64,000 bases of DNA from VAZQ01 sp963835165 (lineage in GTDB: Bacteria; Pseudomonadota; Alphaproteobacteria; Rhizobiales; Xanthobacteraceae), in contig CAWIGD010000018.1 in assembly GCA_963835165.1 (NCBI GenBank), positions 268,484-332,483 of the forward strand, read 5' to 3'. Position numbers and translations under genes: made by a program. Positions 33,129-42,060 of the stretch are shown piece by piece. The notes below the pieces were generated by a model that was given only the letters and a program-made list of their open reading frames with translations, ran no database searches and was not told the origin of the DNA. Every line of letters begins with the position of its first letter. Position 1 is the first letter of the stretch.

Positions 33129-34316
33129 ATGCAAGTCTTCATGTTTCACCTCATGCCCTATGCCTATCTGGACATGGGCTACACCGACAAACATCGCGCG
33201 GCCTGGGTGGTGCTGCCGAACACCTACTTCGATCCGAAAAAGGGACACGAGCTCTACAACCGCTATCTCGACGAGCTCGAGCTTGCCGCGGAACTCGGCT
33301 TCGACGGCATCTCCGTCAACGAACACCATCAAAATGCCTATGGGCTGATGCCGTCGCCGGTGGTCATGGCCGCCGCGCTCGCGCGCCGGACCAAGCACGC
33401 CAAGATCGCCATCCTCGGCAACGCCTTCTGCCTGCGAGAGCATCCGCTCACGCTGGCGGAAGAACACGCCATGCTCGACTGCATCACCGGCGGACGGCTG
33501 ATCACCGGCATGGTGCGCGGCATCGGCGCCGAATACTACTCGATGGGCGCCAATCCGGCATTCTCCCACGCGCGCTTTCAGGAGGCGCATGATCTCGTCG
33601 TGCAGAGCTGGACCCGCCCCGGTCCGTTCGCTTTCGAGGGCAAGTTCTATCACTTCGAATACGTGAACGTGTGGCCGCGGCCCTACCAGCAGCCGCATCC
33701 GCCGATCTGGGCGCCCTCCACCGGGTCCACCGAGACCATCGAATGGGCCGCGCATCCATCGCGCAAATACGTCTATCTGCAGACCTACAGCCCGGTTGAA
33801 TCGGTCGCGCGCTTTCTCAACTATTATCGAGAGGCTTCCCAGCGTGTTCACGGCTACACCGCGAGTTCCGATCGGATCGGCTGGGCGGCTCCCGTCTACG
33901 TCTCCGACACCGACGCCAAGGCGCGTGAGGAAGCGGGCCGCCACGTCGAGACGCTATTCAACAAGCTCCTGCGCCTGCCGTTCCAGATGCTGTTTCCGCC
34001 CGGTTACCTCAGCGCCAAGTCGTTGAAGAATATGCTGACCCATAAACGATCCGTCGCAGGCCAGGAGCACACCGTGGATACCCTGATCGAGCAGGGCATC
34101 ATCCTGTGCGGCAGTCCCGACACCGTTCGCAAGCGTCTGATGGACAGTCACCGGCTGCTCGGCTTCCAGAACTTCCTCGCGCTGCTGCAATTCGCCACCC
34201 TGCCGCGCGACCTCACCGAGAAGAACATCCGGTTGTTTGCCAGCGAGGTGCTGCCGACCCTGCAATCGCTCACCGACAAGGAATACGCGGGGATGCAGAC
34301 GCAGGCGGCAGAGTAG
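33129..34316 (+). CDS. LLM-class flavin-dependent monooxygenase, paralogue 1
   Basis: 395 residues from ATG 33129 (GAGGCGAGG upstream). A luciferase-like TIM barrel: VNEHHQNAYGLMPSP at the substrate/flavin pocket, LGNAFCLREHPLTLAEE, GRLITGMVRGIGAEY and the WPRPYQQPHPPIW motif. Uses reduced FMN and oxygen to hydroxylate or cleave a carbon-hetero bond. The second LLM protein at 39826 shares these segments and is clearly paralogous. The two may act on different steps or form a LuxAB-like heterodimer. A separate flavin reductase is not visible in the window. Confidence 0.9.
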   Translation: MQVFMFHLMPYAYLDMGYTDKHRAAWVVLPNTYFDPKKGHELYNRYLDELELAAELGFDGISVNEHHQNAYGLMPSPVVMAAALARRTKHAKIAILGNAFCLREHPLTLAEEHAMLDCITGGRLITGMVRGIGAEYYSMGANPAFSHARFQEAHDLVVQSWTRPGPFAFEGKFYHFEYVNVWPRPYQQPHPPIWAPSTGSTETIEWAAHPSRKYVYLQTYSPVESVARFLNYYREASQRVHGYTASSDRIGWAAPVYVSDTDAKAREEAGRHVETLFNKLLRLPFQMLFPPGYLSAKSLKNMLTHKRSVAGQEHTVDTLIEQGIILCGSPDTVRKRLMDSHRLLGFQNFLALLQFATLPRDLTEKNIRLFASEVLPTLQSLTDKEYAGMQTQAAE

Positions 34317-34342
34317 CGACAACAGGGGCGGAGTTGCGTGCA

Positions 34343-35539
34343 GTGACGGATGTGTTGACAGGCGTGCGCGTCGTCGAGCTCAGCACGGTGATCACGGCAC
34401 CGCTCACGGGGCTGATGCTGGCCGATCTCGGCGCCGACGTGATCAAGGTCGAACCCCCGCAAGGCGACCCGTTCCGGAGTTTCCGGGGCGGGCAATACAG
34501 CCCGAACTTCGTCGCCTACAACCGCGGCAAGCGCAGCATTCAGCTCGACCTGCGCACCGAAGCGGGCCGATCCGTCATGCTGAGGCTCCTCGCGGGCGCC
34601 GACATCCTGCTCGAGAATTATCGGCCCGGCATCATGGAGAAGTTCGGATTGACGGACGATGTCCTCAGCGCCGCCAATCCCAGGCTGATCCACTGCTCGA
34701 TCACGGGGTTCGGCGCCTCGGGGCCCTATAGCGCGCGTCCGGCCTACGACAATGTCGCGGTCGCGCTGAGCGGTATCCTGAGCCTTCAACTCGATCCCGA
34801 GCATCCGCAATCGAGCGGGCCGACCATCGCGGACAATGCCACCGGAATGTTCGCTTGTTACGGGATCCTCGGCGCGTTGTACGAACGCGAGCGCACCGGG
34901 CGCGGCCGTCGTGTCGATGTCAACATGCTGGAGGCCGGCATCGCGTTCATTCCCGATCCGTTCGCGAACTATACTCGCGCGGGAATCGAGAGTGATCGAC
35001 TGACAAGGGTGGCCGCCTCGCAGTCCTTTGCCTTCCGTTGCGGCGACGGAAAGTTGCTCGCCGTCCATCTCTCGTCGCAGCCGAAGTTCTTCGAGGCGAT
35101 CGCCGCGGCTTTCGAACGACCCGATCTTGTGCAGGACGAACGGTTCGCGACGCGTGACCTGCGCATCAAGAATTACGGCGAACTCAATCGCGTCCTTGCC
35201 GAGATCGTGCAGACGAGGCCGCGCGCCCATTGGATGAACGTCCTCGAAGCGAATGATGTGCCATTCGCGCCCGTGCAGGGCCTCCAGGACGTGCTCGACG
35301 ACCCGCAGGTGCGCCATCTGAACTCTTTCTACCAGCAGCACCATCCGACCGAGGGCGAGATCACCGCCATTCATCGCCCGGTTCTGATCGACGGTGAACG
35401 CAACGAGCGGGCCTTGCCGGCGCCCACGCTCGGAGAGCACACCGACGCCATTCTCGTGGAGCTCGGCTACGATGAAAACGAAATCGCCCGGTTGCGTTGC
35501 GGGCGTGACATGGAAAACGCGTCCAAAGGGAAATCATGA
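34343..35539 (+). CDS. CaiB/BaiF family III CoA-transferase
   Basis: 398 residues from GTG 34343, chosen for the GGGGCGGAG 9 bases upstream; TTG 34334 is possible. N-terminal VRVVELSTVITAPLTGLMLADLGADVIKVEPP and ENYRPGIMEKFGL are hallmarks, and the catalytic aspartate is expected in PAYDNVAVALSG. It moves CoA between carboxylic acids. Next to dehydrogenase, dioxygenase and importer genes it probably activates an acid intermediate. Stop overlaps the next ATG. Confidence 0.9.
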   Translation: MTDVLTGVRVVELSTVITAPLTGLMLADLGADVIKVEPPQGDPFRSFRGGQYSPNFVAYNRGKRSIQLDLRTEAGRSVMLRLLAGADILLENYRPGIMEKFGLTDDVLSAANPRLIHCSITGFGASGPYSARPAYDNVAVALSGILSLQLDPEHPQSSGPTIADNATGMFACYGILGALYERERTGRGRRVDVNMLEAGIAFIPDPFANYTRAGIESDRLTRVAASQSFAFRCGDGKLLAVHLSSQPKFFEAIAAAFERPDLVQDERFATRDLRIKNYGELNRVLAEIVQTRPRAHWMNVLEANDVPFAPVQGLQDVLDDPQVRHLNSFYQQHHPTEGEITAIHRPVLIDGERNERALPAPTLGEHTDAILVELGYDENEIARLRCGRDMENASKGKS

Positions 35540-36702
35540 AACGAAGCACTGACAGAATCCTCACCACCCACGTCGGAAGCCTGATCCGTCCCCAGGCACT
35601 GCAGGACATCCTGCGCGCCAAGCAGGGCGGTCAGTCCTATGATCACGCGGCCTATGAGAATTGCCTGAAGCAATCCGTCGCCGATGTGGTCCGCCGCCAG
35701 GCGGAAATCGGCGTTGACGTCGTCAGCGACGGCGAATTCGGCAAGGCCATCAGTTGGAACCAGTATGTCGTCGAGCGCCTGAGCGGCTTCGAGCTGCGCG
35801 CGATCCCGCCGGGCTTCAGGCCCGGGACCCCGGGAGCCGACCGGACGCGCTTCAAGGAGTTCTACGCCGAACTCGACGTGCGTGAGCCGATGGCCAACGC
35901 CAAGATGGTCGCCTGCATCGGCCCGGTGAAATATATCGGGCAGGACATCCTGCGGCGTGACATCGACAATTTCAAAGCCGCGCTCAAAGGCGTGAAGGTG
36001 GAAGAAGCCTTCATGCCGGTCGTCGCGCCGTCGAGCGTGCTGCCGGACCGCAAGGATGAATACTACAAGGGCGAGGAGGAGTGGCTCTCAGCAGTCACGG
36101 CGGCGATGCGTACCGAATACCGGACGATCGTCGACGCCGGCTTCATCCTGCAGATCGACGATGCGCGCGCGGCCACCGCGTTCGACCGCATGGTTCCTCC
36201 CGGCACTTTCGAGGAGTATCGCCGCTGGCTCGCCAAATTCGTCGAATCGCTCAACCACGCCCTCGAGGGCATCCCCGAGGATCGCGTGCGCTATCACGTG
36301 TGCTGGGGAAGCTGGCCGGGGCCGCATGTGAGCGACGTCGCGCTCAAGGACATCGTCGATCTCATCCTCAAGGTGCGGGCCGGCGCCTATGTGATCGAGT
36401 TGGCGAATCCTCGCCACGAGCACGAGTGGCAGGTGTGGAAGAACGTCAAGCTTCCGGAGGGCAAGATGCTCATTCCGGGCGTCATCAGCCATGCCACCAA
36501 CGTGGTCGAGCATCCGGAACTGATCGCCGAACGCATCACGCGCTTCGCTGGTCTGCTCGGACGCGAGAACGTCATCGCCGGCACCGATTGCGGTTTCGCC
36601 CAAGGCACCTTTTACCGCCGCGTGCACCCCACCGTGATGTGGGCCAAGTTCGAGGCGCTGGTGGAAGGTGCGCGGCTGGCGAGCAAGCAGTTGTGGAAGT
36701 GA
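35536..36702 (+). CDS. MetE-C-terminal-like (cobalamin-independent methionine synthase II family) zinc enzyme
   Basis: 388 residues, only the catalytic half of MetE. THVGSLIRP at the start, zinc ligands in YHVCWGSWPGPH (His, Cys), Glu in VIELANPRHEHE and Cys in GTDCGFAQG. Full MetE has an additional N-terminal domain, so this is unlikely to be a housekeeping methionine synthase. Related short proteins include alkyl-thiol transferases such as epoxyalkane:CoM transferase. In this cluster a thiol-dependent alkyl or methyl transfer on a catabolic intermediate is a reasonable guess. Confidence 0.87.
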   Translation: MKRSTDRILTTHVGSLIRPQALQDILRAKQGGQSYDHAAYENCLKQSVADVVRRQAEIGVDVVSDGEFGKAISWNQYVVERLSGFELRAIPPGFRPGTPGADRTRFKEFYAELDVREPMANAKMVACIGPVKYIGQDILRRDIDNFKAALKGVKVEEAFMPVVAPSSVLPDRKDEYYKGEEEWLSAVTAAMRTEYRTIVDAGFILQIDDARAATAFDRMVPPGTFEEYRRWLAKFVESLNHALEGIPEDRVRYHVCWGSWPGPHVSDVALKDIVDLILKVRAGAYVIELANPRHEHEWQVWKNVKLPEGKMLIPGVISHATNVVEHPELIAERITRFAGLLGRENVIAGTDCGFAQGTFYRRVHPTVMWAKFEALVEGARLASKQLWK

Positions 36703-36720
36703 GAGGAACCGTCATGCGTC

Positions 36721-36801
36721 GTCATGCGCGGGCCTGACCCGCGCATCCGTCTTCTTGCGAAGAAAGCAATGGATTGCCGGGTCAAGCCCGGCAATGACGA
36801 C
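36721..36801. repeat. Two stacked GTCATGC-type hairpins
   Basis: GCGCGGGCCTGACCCGCGC (36726-36744) and TTGCCGGGTCAAGCCCGGCAA (about 36773-36793) with GTCAT/ATGAC ends, separated by an A-rich spacer. Common intergenic hairpins in this order; lies between the MetE-like and amidohydrolase genes. Confidence 0.7.
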
Positions 36802-36827
36802 AACATCGTCATCGGGAGAATCGCCTC

Positions 36828-37835
36828 ATGCGCCATATCGACGCCTTCTGCCATTTCTTCCCGCAAGGCCTGTTCGAGAAAATGTCGCAAACGACCGGCG
36901 GCACGCAGGACATCGGCAAGCGGATGCAGGGGGTTCGCACCATCCACGATCTCGACGCGCGTCTCAGGATGATGGACGAATTCGCTGACTATTCGGAAGT
37001 TCTCTCGTTGGGACTGCCTCCGCTCGAAGCGTTGGCCGGTCCGGACCAGACGCCGGAGTTCGCTCGCGTCGCCAATGACGGTCTCGCCCAGCTGTGCGCG
37101 AAGTATCCCGATCGTTTCGCGGGCTATGTCGGTGCGCTGCCCATGAACGCGCCCGACGCCGCGGCGAAGGAAGCCGAGCGTATTCTGATCCAGGGCGGCG
37201 CGAACGGGCTCCAGCTTCATACCAACGTCAATGGCGCCTGCCTGGACGAGCCGCGGTTCTTTCCGATCTTCGAAATCGCGGCCAAGGCGGGCAAGCCGGT
37301 GCTGCTGCATCCCGCGCGGACGCCCAATGTTCCGGATTTCCCTGCCGAGAAAAAATCGAAATACGAGATCTGGGCGATCCTGGGCTGGCCCTATGAGACG
37401 AGTTGCACCATGGCCCGGCTGATCTTCTCGGGCGTGACCACGCGGCTGCCCAACCTGAAAATTCTCATCCATCACCTCGGCGCAATGATCCCGTTCTTCG
37501 ACGCGCGCCTCGATACCGGCTGGGCGACGCTCGGCAGCCGCACCTCGGACGAGGATTACAGCGGCGTGCTGCCAATGCTGGGGAAACCGCTGATGGACTG
37601 CTTCAGGGATTTTTACGCCGACACGGCGCTGTGCGGCGGTCGCATCGGAACGGTGTGCGGACTCGAATTCTACGGCGCCGATCACGTGCTGTTTGCCTCC
37701 GATGCCCCGTTCGGCGCCGAGGGCGGGGCCAGCTATATCCGCGAAACCATGAAGGTCATCAACTCGCTCGATATCGCCAAGGCCGACAAGGAGAAGATTT
37801 GCTACCGGAACGCGCAGTCGCTGTTCAAACTTTGA
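36828..37835 (+). CDS. ACMSD-like amidohydrolase family protein (probable decarboxylase or hydrolase)
   Basis: 335 residues with a good GGGAG site. Amidohydrolase-2/ACMSD style: PDRFAGYVGALPMN, GANGLQLHTNVNG, KPVLLHPAR, ILIHHLGAMIPFF and VLFASDAPFGAEGG, where His and Asp metal ligands sit. The N-terminal metal motif usually written HxH reads FCHFFP here (IDAFCHF), so only one His is present. Family members decarboxylate or hydrolyse aromatic or dicarboxylic intermediates, fitting with the dioxygenase at 42061. Confidence 0.86.
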   Translation: MRHIDAFCHFFPQGLFEKMSQTTGGTQDIGKRMQGVRTIHDLDARLRMMDEFADYSEVLSLGLPPLEALAGPDQTPEFARVANDGLAQLCAKYPDRFAGYVGALPMNAPDAAAKEAERILIQGGANGLQLHTNVNGACLDEPRFFPIFEIAAKAGKPVLLHPARTPNVPDFPAEKKSKYEIWAILGWPYETSCTMARLIFSGVTTRLPNLKILIHHLGAMIPFFDARLDTGWATLGSRTSDEDYSGVLPMLGKPLMDCFRDFYADTALCGGRIGTVCGLEFYGADHVLFASDAPFGAEGGASYIRETMKVINSLDIAKADKEKICYRNAQSLFKL

Positions 37836-37923
37836 TGACAGGAGCCATGCATGTGCGCGGCTTTACCGCTCTTCGCCGGATCGGCTAAGGTGCAACAAAA
37901 GAAAACAACATGGGAGAACGCCA

Positions 37924-38967
37924 ATGTCGCCGAGCTTGCGATCCGTGCTGCGCACCGTCCTGGCGGGCGCGATTGCGGCGACGGTGGCGAGCCCCGCACC
38001 GGCGGCTGACAAGGTCGCGGTTGGAACCGGCGGATCGGCCAGCGACGCGCCGTTCTACATCGCCTATGACAAGGGTTTCTTCAAGGACGAGGGCCTCGAT
38101 GTCGACCTGATCGTGCTCGATTCCGGCGCGAAGGTCATCGCACCGCTCGGCACGGGCGAGCTCGACGTCGGCAGCGGCGCGCTGTCGGTCGGTTTCTGGA
38201 ATGCGCTGATCCGCGGCGTGAAATTTCGCATCGTTGCCGATCGCGGGCACACCGAGCCGGGGTATCTCTACCAAACCGTGTTCATGCGCAAGGACCTGAT
38301 CGACAGCGGCCAGTTCAAGAGCCTAAAGGACCTCAAGGGAATGCGGATGGGCTTTGCGGCCCAAGGCGTGACCGCGCTGTCGTTGCTCAACGAAGCGACC
38401 AAGTTCGCGGGGATCAGGTTCGAGGACGTCACCCCGGTCTATCTCTCGTTTCCGCAGCAGATCGCGGCGCTGCAGAACAAGGCGCTCGACGGCACCATGT
38501 TGATCGAGCCGCAGGCGACGGTCGCCGTCAACGCCGGCTACGGCGTGCGTTTCATGGACACCAACGAGTTTTATCCCCATCAGCAGATCTCGGTGATCTT
38601 CTACAGCGAAAAATTCGCAACCCAGCGCAAGGACGTCGCCGGGCGCTTCATGCGCGCCTGGTTGCGGGGCGCGCGCCTCTACAACGACGCGATCAAGGAC
38701 GGAAAGATCGCCGGCGTCGGAGCCGACGAGGTTATCGCGACCATGGCAAAGAGCTTCAATATGAATCCCGGTCTCGTGCGCGAGATGTATTCTCAAGCCG
38801 TGGACGTCGACGGTGCGGTAAACGCCGCCGGCATCCAGAAGGACCTCGACTTCTTTCTCAAGCAGGGCTGGGTGGGCGGACAGATGAAGGCAAGCGATGT
38901 GATCGACATGTCATTTGCGCAGCAGGCGAGCGCCGCGCTTGGTCCCTATCGACGGAAGTCGCAGTGA
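37924..38967 (+). CDS. NitT/TauT-type ABC substrate-binding protein (orphan)
   Basis: 347 residues with GGGAG upstream and a signal peptide ending near PAPAAD. Mature start VAVGTGGSASDAPFYIAYDK then GFFKDEGLDVDLIVLDSG marks an NMT1-like protein. No permease or ATPase lies beside it; it may borrow those at 19534-21095 or others elsewhere. Confidence 0.88.
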   Translation: MSPSLRSVLRTVLAGAIAATVASPAPAADKVAVGTGGSASDAPFYIAYDKGFFKDEGLDVDLIVLDSGAKVIAPLGTGELDVGSGALSVGFWNALIRGVKFRIVADRGHTEPGYLYQTVFMRKDLIDSGQFKSLKDLKGMRMGFAAQGVTALSLLNEATKFAGIRFEDVTPVYLSFPQQIAALQNKALDGTMLIEPQATVAVNAGYGVRFMDTNEFYPHQQISVIFYSEKFATQRKDVAGRFMRAWLRGARLYNDAIKDGKIAGVGADEVIATMAKSFNMNPGLVREMYSQAVDVDGAVNAAGIQKDLDFFLKQGWVGGQMKASDVIDMSFAQQASAALGPYRRKSQ

Positions 38968-39033
38968 CAAGCTTGCTCATTTGTTGCTTCAGGACATCAC
39001 AACATTCCGCAAATTGAGTGGGGCTCTGCTGAC

Positions 39034-39829
39034 ATGATTTCAATTGCGGGGATCGAGCTCGACGTGCTCGAGCGCGGGCAAGGCAAGCCCATTCTCTATC
39101 TGCATGGTGGCGCCGGCATCGGGCGCGACACTCCATTCATCGACTTGCTCGCGAAAGGCCGGCGCGTGATCGCGCCGTCGCATCCCGGTTTCGGAAAATC
39201 GTCGCTGCCGGACTGGCTCGACAGCGTGGACGACATTGCCCACATTTACCTGGAACTGATGGATCGCCTGGGTTTAGCGCGAACCGATCTCGTCGGTCTC
39301 TCGATCGGCGGATGGATCGCCGCCGAGATCGCGACCAAGGTGCCGGAACGGATCGAGCGACTGGTGCTCATCGGCCCGGTCGGCGTGAAGACCGGCACGC
39401 CCGACAAGCTCGACGTTCCCGACGTCTTCGCCATGCCGCGCGAGAAGCTCGACGAGCTCCGCTTCCACGACCCCGCCCGGCACGCGCCCGAACTGGCGAC
39501 GATGCCGGATGAGGAGCTTCACATCGTCGCCCGCAACAGCGAAACGCTGGCGCTGCTGACCTGGGAGCCGTACATGCACAATCCCAAGCTCAAGCATCGC
39601 CTTCACCGGGTGAAGGTGCCGACCCTGTTTGTGCGCGGCGCAAGCGACGGCATCGTCTCGGCCGACTATCTCGCACGCTACGCCGCGCTCGTCCCGCAGG
39701 CGCGGGTCGAGACCATCGCGCAGGCCGGGCCACCTGCCGCAGGTCGAGCAGCCTGCGGCGACGGCGGCGACGGTCCTGCAGTTCCTGCAGGGCAAACAAG
39801 CGGCCGAGACATCCGGAGCAAGCCGATGA
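39034..39829 (+). pseudogene. Alpha/beta hydrolase, frameshifted near its C-terminus
   Basis: The first 230 residues are a normal alpha/beta hydrolase: LHGGAGIGRD oxyanion loop, nucleophile elbow LVGLSIGGWIA (GLSIGG), and acid region RGASDGIVSADYL. The catalytic-His motif should follow, but the frame reads QAGPPAAG. Removing one G from the GGG at 39727-39729 restores QAGHLPQVEQPAATAA and a stop at 39827-39829, overlapping the ATG of the next gene. Without the correction the frame runs on into the LLM gene as a 664-residue fusion lacking the catalytic His. Real mutation or base error. Confidence 0.85.
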
Positions 39830-41028
39830 AAGCGTGGCACTTCAGTGAAAATGCTTATCCCTATCTGCCGCCGGCGGACGAATACGAATCGATCCGCGTC
39901 TCGCTGCCGAGCCGCAACTACGATCCGAAAAAGGGTGCCGCGCTCTACGATCGCTACATCGACGAATGGCTGATCGCGGAGGACGAGGGCGTGGAGATCA
40001 TGCTCAACGAGCACCACCAGACCGCGACCTGCGTCGACCCGGCGGCGCCCCTGGTGCTTGCGGCGCTGGCGCGTCTGACGAAGAAGGCGCGGCTGTTGAT
40101 CCTGGGAAATCCGGTCGCCAACCGCCGCCAGCCCGTGCGTGTCGCCGAAGAGATGGCGATGGTGGACGTGCTCTCAAGGGGCAGGCTCGAATGCGGCTTC
40201 GTGCGCGGTGTTCCCTACGAGGTGCTGCCGGCCAACAGCAATCCTGTGCGCATGAACGAGCGCCAATGGGAGGCCATGGACCTCATCGTCAAAGCCTGGA
40301 CCAGCCATGACGGGCCGGTGAGCCATGAGGGACGGTTCTTCCATCACCGCAACATCAACATCTGGCCGCGTCCCTATCAGCAGCCGCACCCGCCGATCTG
40401 GGTGTCCACCACAACGCCGGGGGGTGCCGGCCGGGTCGGTGCGCGCGGCTACGTGCAGGCGACGTTCCTGACCGGGTTCGGCGGCACGCCCGCGATCTAC
40501 GAATCCTACCGCAAGGGCTGGCGCGAGGCCGGCCGCGGCCCGGATGTTCCCGTCAATCGACTGGCCTATGCGGCCCTGGTCTATGTCGGTGAGAGCGAGG
40601 CGGAGGCCCGCTCCGGCGCCGAGAAGCTGCTCTGGTACATGACGGCGAACAAGGTGCCGCTGCATTTTTGCTATCCGCCCGGCTACGTTCCGACCCCGGT
40701 GCACGCGCAAATCCTGCGCGGGGCGGCCATCGATCAGCACGCGGCGAACAGGGCGAACGCGACCGTGGACAAGGCGATCGAGGCCGGCCTGATGTTTGCC
40801 GGCACCCCCGATCAAGTCTTTCTCCAGATCAAGAAGATGCATGACCATGTCGGCGGGTTCGGGCATCTCCTGATCATGGGCCAAGCCGGATTTCTCGAGC
40901 ACGACGAGACCGTGCGCGGGATCAAGACCTTCGCGCGCGAAGTCTATCCGCGGCTCAAGGAGGCGTTTCCCGACACTGCGATCTCGGGCATGCGCCAGGG
41001 CTCCGCGAGTGCGCGCGTGGTCGCCTAG
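39826..41028 (+). CDS. LLM-class flavin-dependent monooxygenase, paralogue 2
   Basis: 400 residues from ATG 39826 (MKAWHFSENAYPYLPP). Shares with the 33129 protein the blocks YDPKKGAALYDRYIDEW, LNEHHQTA, LGNPVANRRQPVRVAEEMAM, GRLECGFVRGVPYEV and WPRPYQQPHPPIW. The start is supported by ATGA overlap with the restored hydrolase stop. Predicted FMN-dependent oxygenase; the hydrolase-LLM-hydrolase order suggests oxidation followed by hydrolysis of an ester, lactone or amide. Confidence 0.9.
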   Translation: MKAWHFSENAYPYLPPADEYESIRVSLPSRNYDPKKGAALYDRYIDEWLIAEDEGVEIMLNEHHQTATCVDPAAPLVLAALARLTKKARLLILGNPVANRRQPVRVAEEMAMVDVLSRGRLECGFVRGVPYEVLPANSNPVRMNERQWEAMDLIVKAWTSHDGPVSHEGRFFHHRNINIWPRPYQQPHPPIWVSTTTPGGAGRVGARGYVQATFLTGFGGTPAIYESYRKGWREAGRGPDVPVNRLAYAALVYVGESEAEARSGAEKLLWYMTANKVPLHFCYPPGYVPTPVHAQILRGAAIDQHAANRANATVDKAIEAGLMFAGTPDQVFLQIKKMHDHVGGFGHLLIMGQAGFLEHDETVRGIKTFAREVYPRLKEAFPDTAISGMRQGSASARVVA

Positions 41029-42008
41029 TGTGGCGCACGCGAACGCCTGTGTCTCGCACGTTGCTGCTGATCGCCATGTCCGTGATCCATGAGACCGGCC
41101 TGATCACTGCGCCGGTGCCGGTCTATTTCGAGACCTTTGCGCCTGCGGCCGCGACCGGCCGCCCGACCGTCGTCATGGTTCACGGCGGCGCTCACTCCGG
41201 CGCCTGCTATCAACGTACCGCCGATGGCCGGCGCGGATGGGCTTATCTCTTCGCCGAACGCGGCTACCGCACCGTGGTGCCGGACTGGCCGGGCACCGGC
41301 CGCAGCGGCTACATCCCGCTCGATCAACTCGACGGCGCCACGGTGGTGGCGGGACTCGGTGCCCTCATCCGCGGCCTCGGCGCTCCGGTCACCCTGCTCA
41401 CCCATTCCATGTCGGGCTGCTACGGCTGGCGGCTGCTGGAGCTTCATGGCGACATTGTCGACAGGCTGGTCGGCGTCGCGCCCGGGCCCCCCGGCAATAT
41501 CCAGAAGGCGGCGCCGGTCTATGCGGAAACCGAACGCGAGATCGAGACCGAGGCATCCGGCCAGCGCGTGCGCATCGACAAGACCGCGCCGGTGGTTCCC
41601 ACCCGCGACTTCGTGGAGCGCAAGCTCGTCGGAACGAGCCGATATTTCCCGCGCGAGCGGATCGCCGGCTACGCCGCGAGCCTGCGCCCGATCCCGCCCA
41701 ATATTCTGCTCGAGCGACAGAACGTGCACGGGCGTCAGGTGCGGGTGAGCGAGCCGGGGAAGCTTGCCGGCAAGCGGATCCTCGTCATTACCGGTACCGA
41801 CGATCTCGACCATGGGCGCGAGGTCGACGGCGCCATCGTCACCTGGCTCAACGCGAACGGCGCGAAGGCCGACTTCTGCTTTCTCGCCGACCGCGGTATT
41901 GTCGGCAACGGCCACATGCTGATGCTGGAAGACAACAGCGACGAGATCGCCGGCATCATCCTGGACTGGCTCGACGATGCGCGAACGAGCCCACATCGGG
42001 CATCATGA
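41028..42008 (+). CDS. Alpha/beta hydrolase, second in cluster
   Basis: 326 residues from a GTG overlapping the LLM stop; ATG 41076 (MSVIHETGLITAP) is an equally likely start. Oxyanion region VVMVHGGAHSGACYQ, nucleophile elbow LLTHSMSGCYGWRL, acid region VITGTDDLDHG and His in DRGIVGNGHMLMLEDNSD. The motif differs enough from the 39034 hydrolase that they are not recent duplicates. Cytoplasmic, probably acting on a ring-opened or ester intermediate. Confidence 0.86.
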   Translation: MWRTRTPVSRTLLLIAMSVIHETGLITAPVPVYFETFAPAAATGRPTVVMVHGGAHSGACYQRTADGRRGWAYLFAERGYRTVVPDWPGTGRSGYIPLDQLDGATVVAGLGALIRGLGAPVTLLTHSMSGCYGWRLLELHGDIVDRLVGVAPGPPGNIQKAAPVYAETEREIETEASGQRVRIDKTAPVVPTRDFVERKLVGTSRYFPRERIAGYAASLRPIPPNILLERQNVHGRQVRVSEPGKLAGKRILVITGTDDLDHGREVDGAIVTWLNANGAKADFCFLADRGIVGNGHMLMLEDNSDEIAGIILDWLDDARTSPHRAS

Positions 42009-42060
42009 GTTGCGATCGTGATCGGCGGTCGCCGACCTGAAGAAGATAGAGAACCGAACC

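Noticed and set aside
39034..41028. A 664-codon frame joining hydrolase and LLM monooxygenase
   Set aside because: The join is explained by one extra G; restoring it gives two normal genes with overlapping stop and start.
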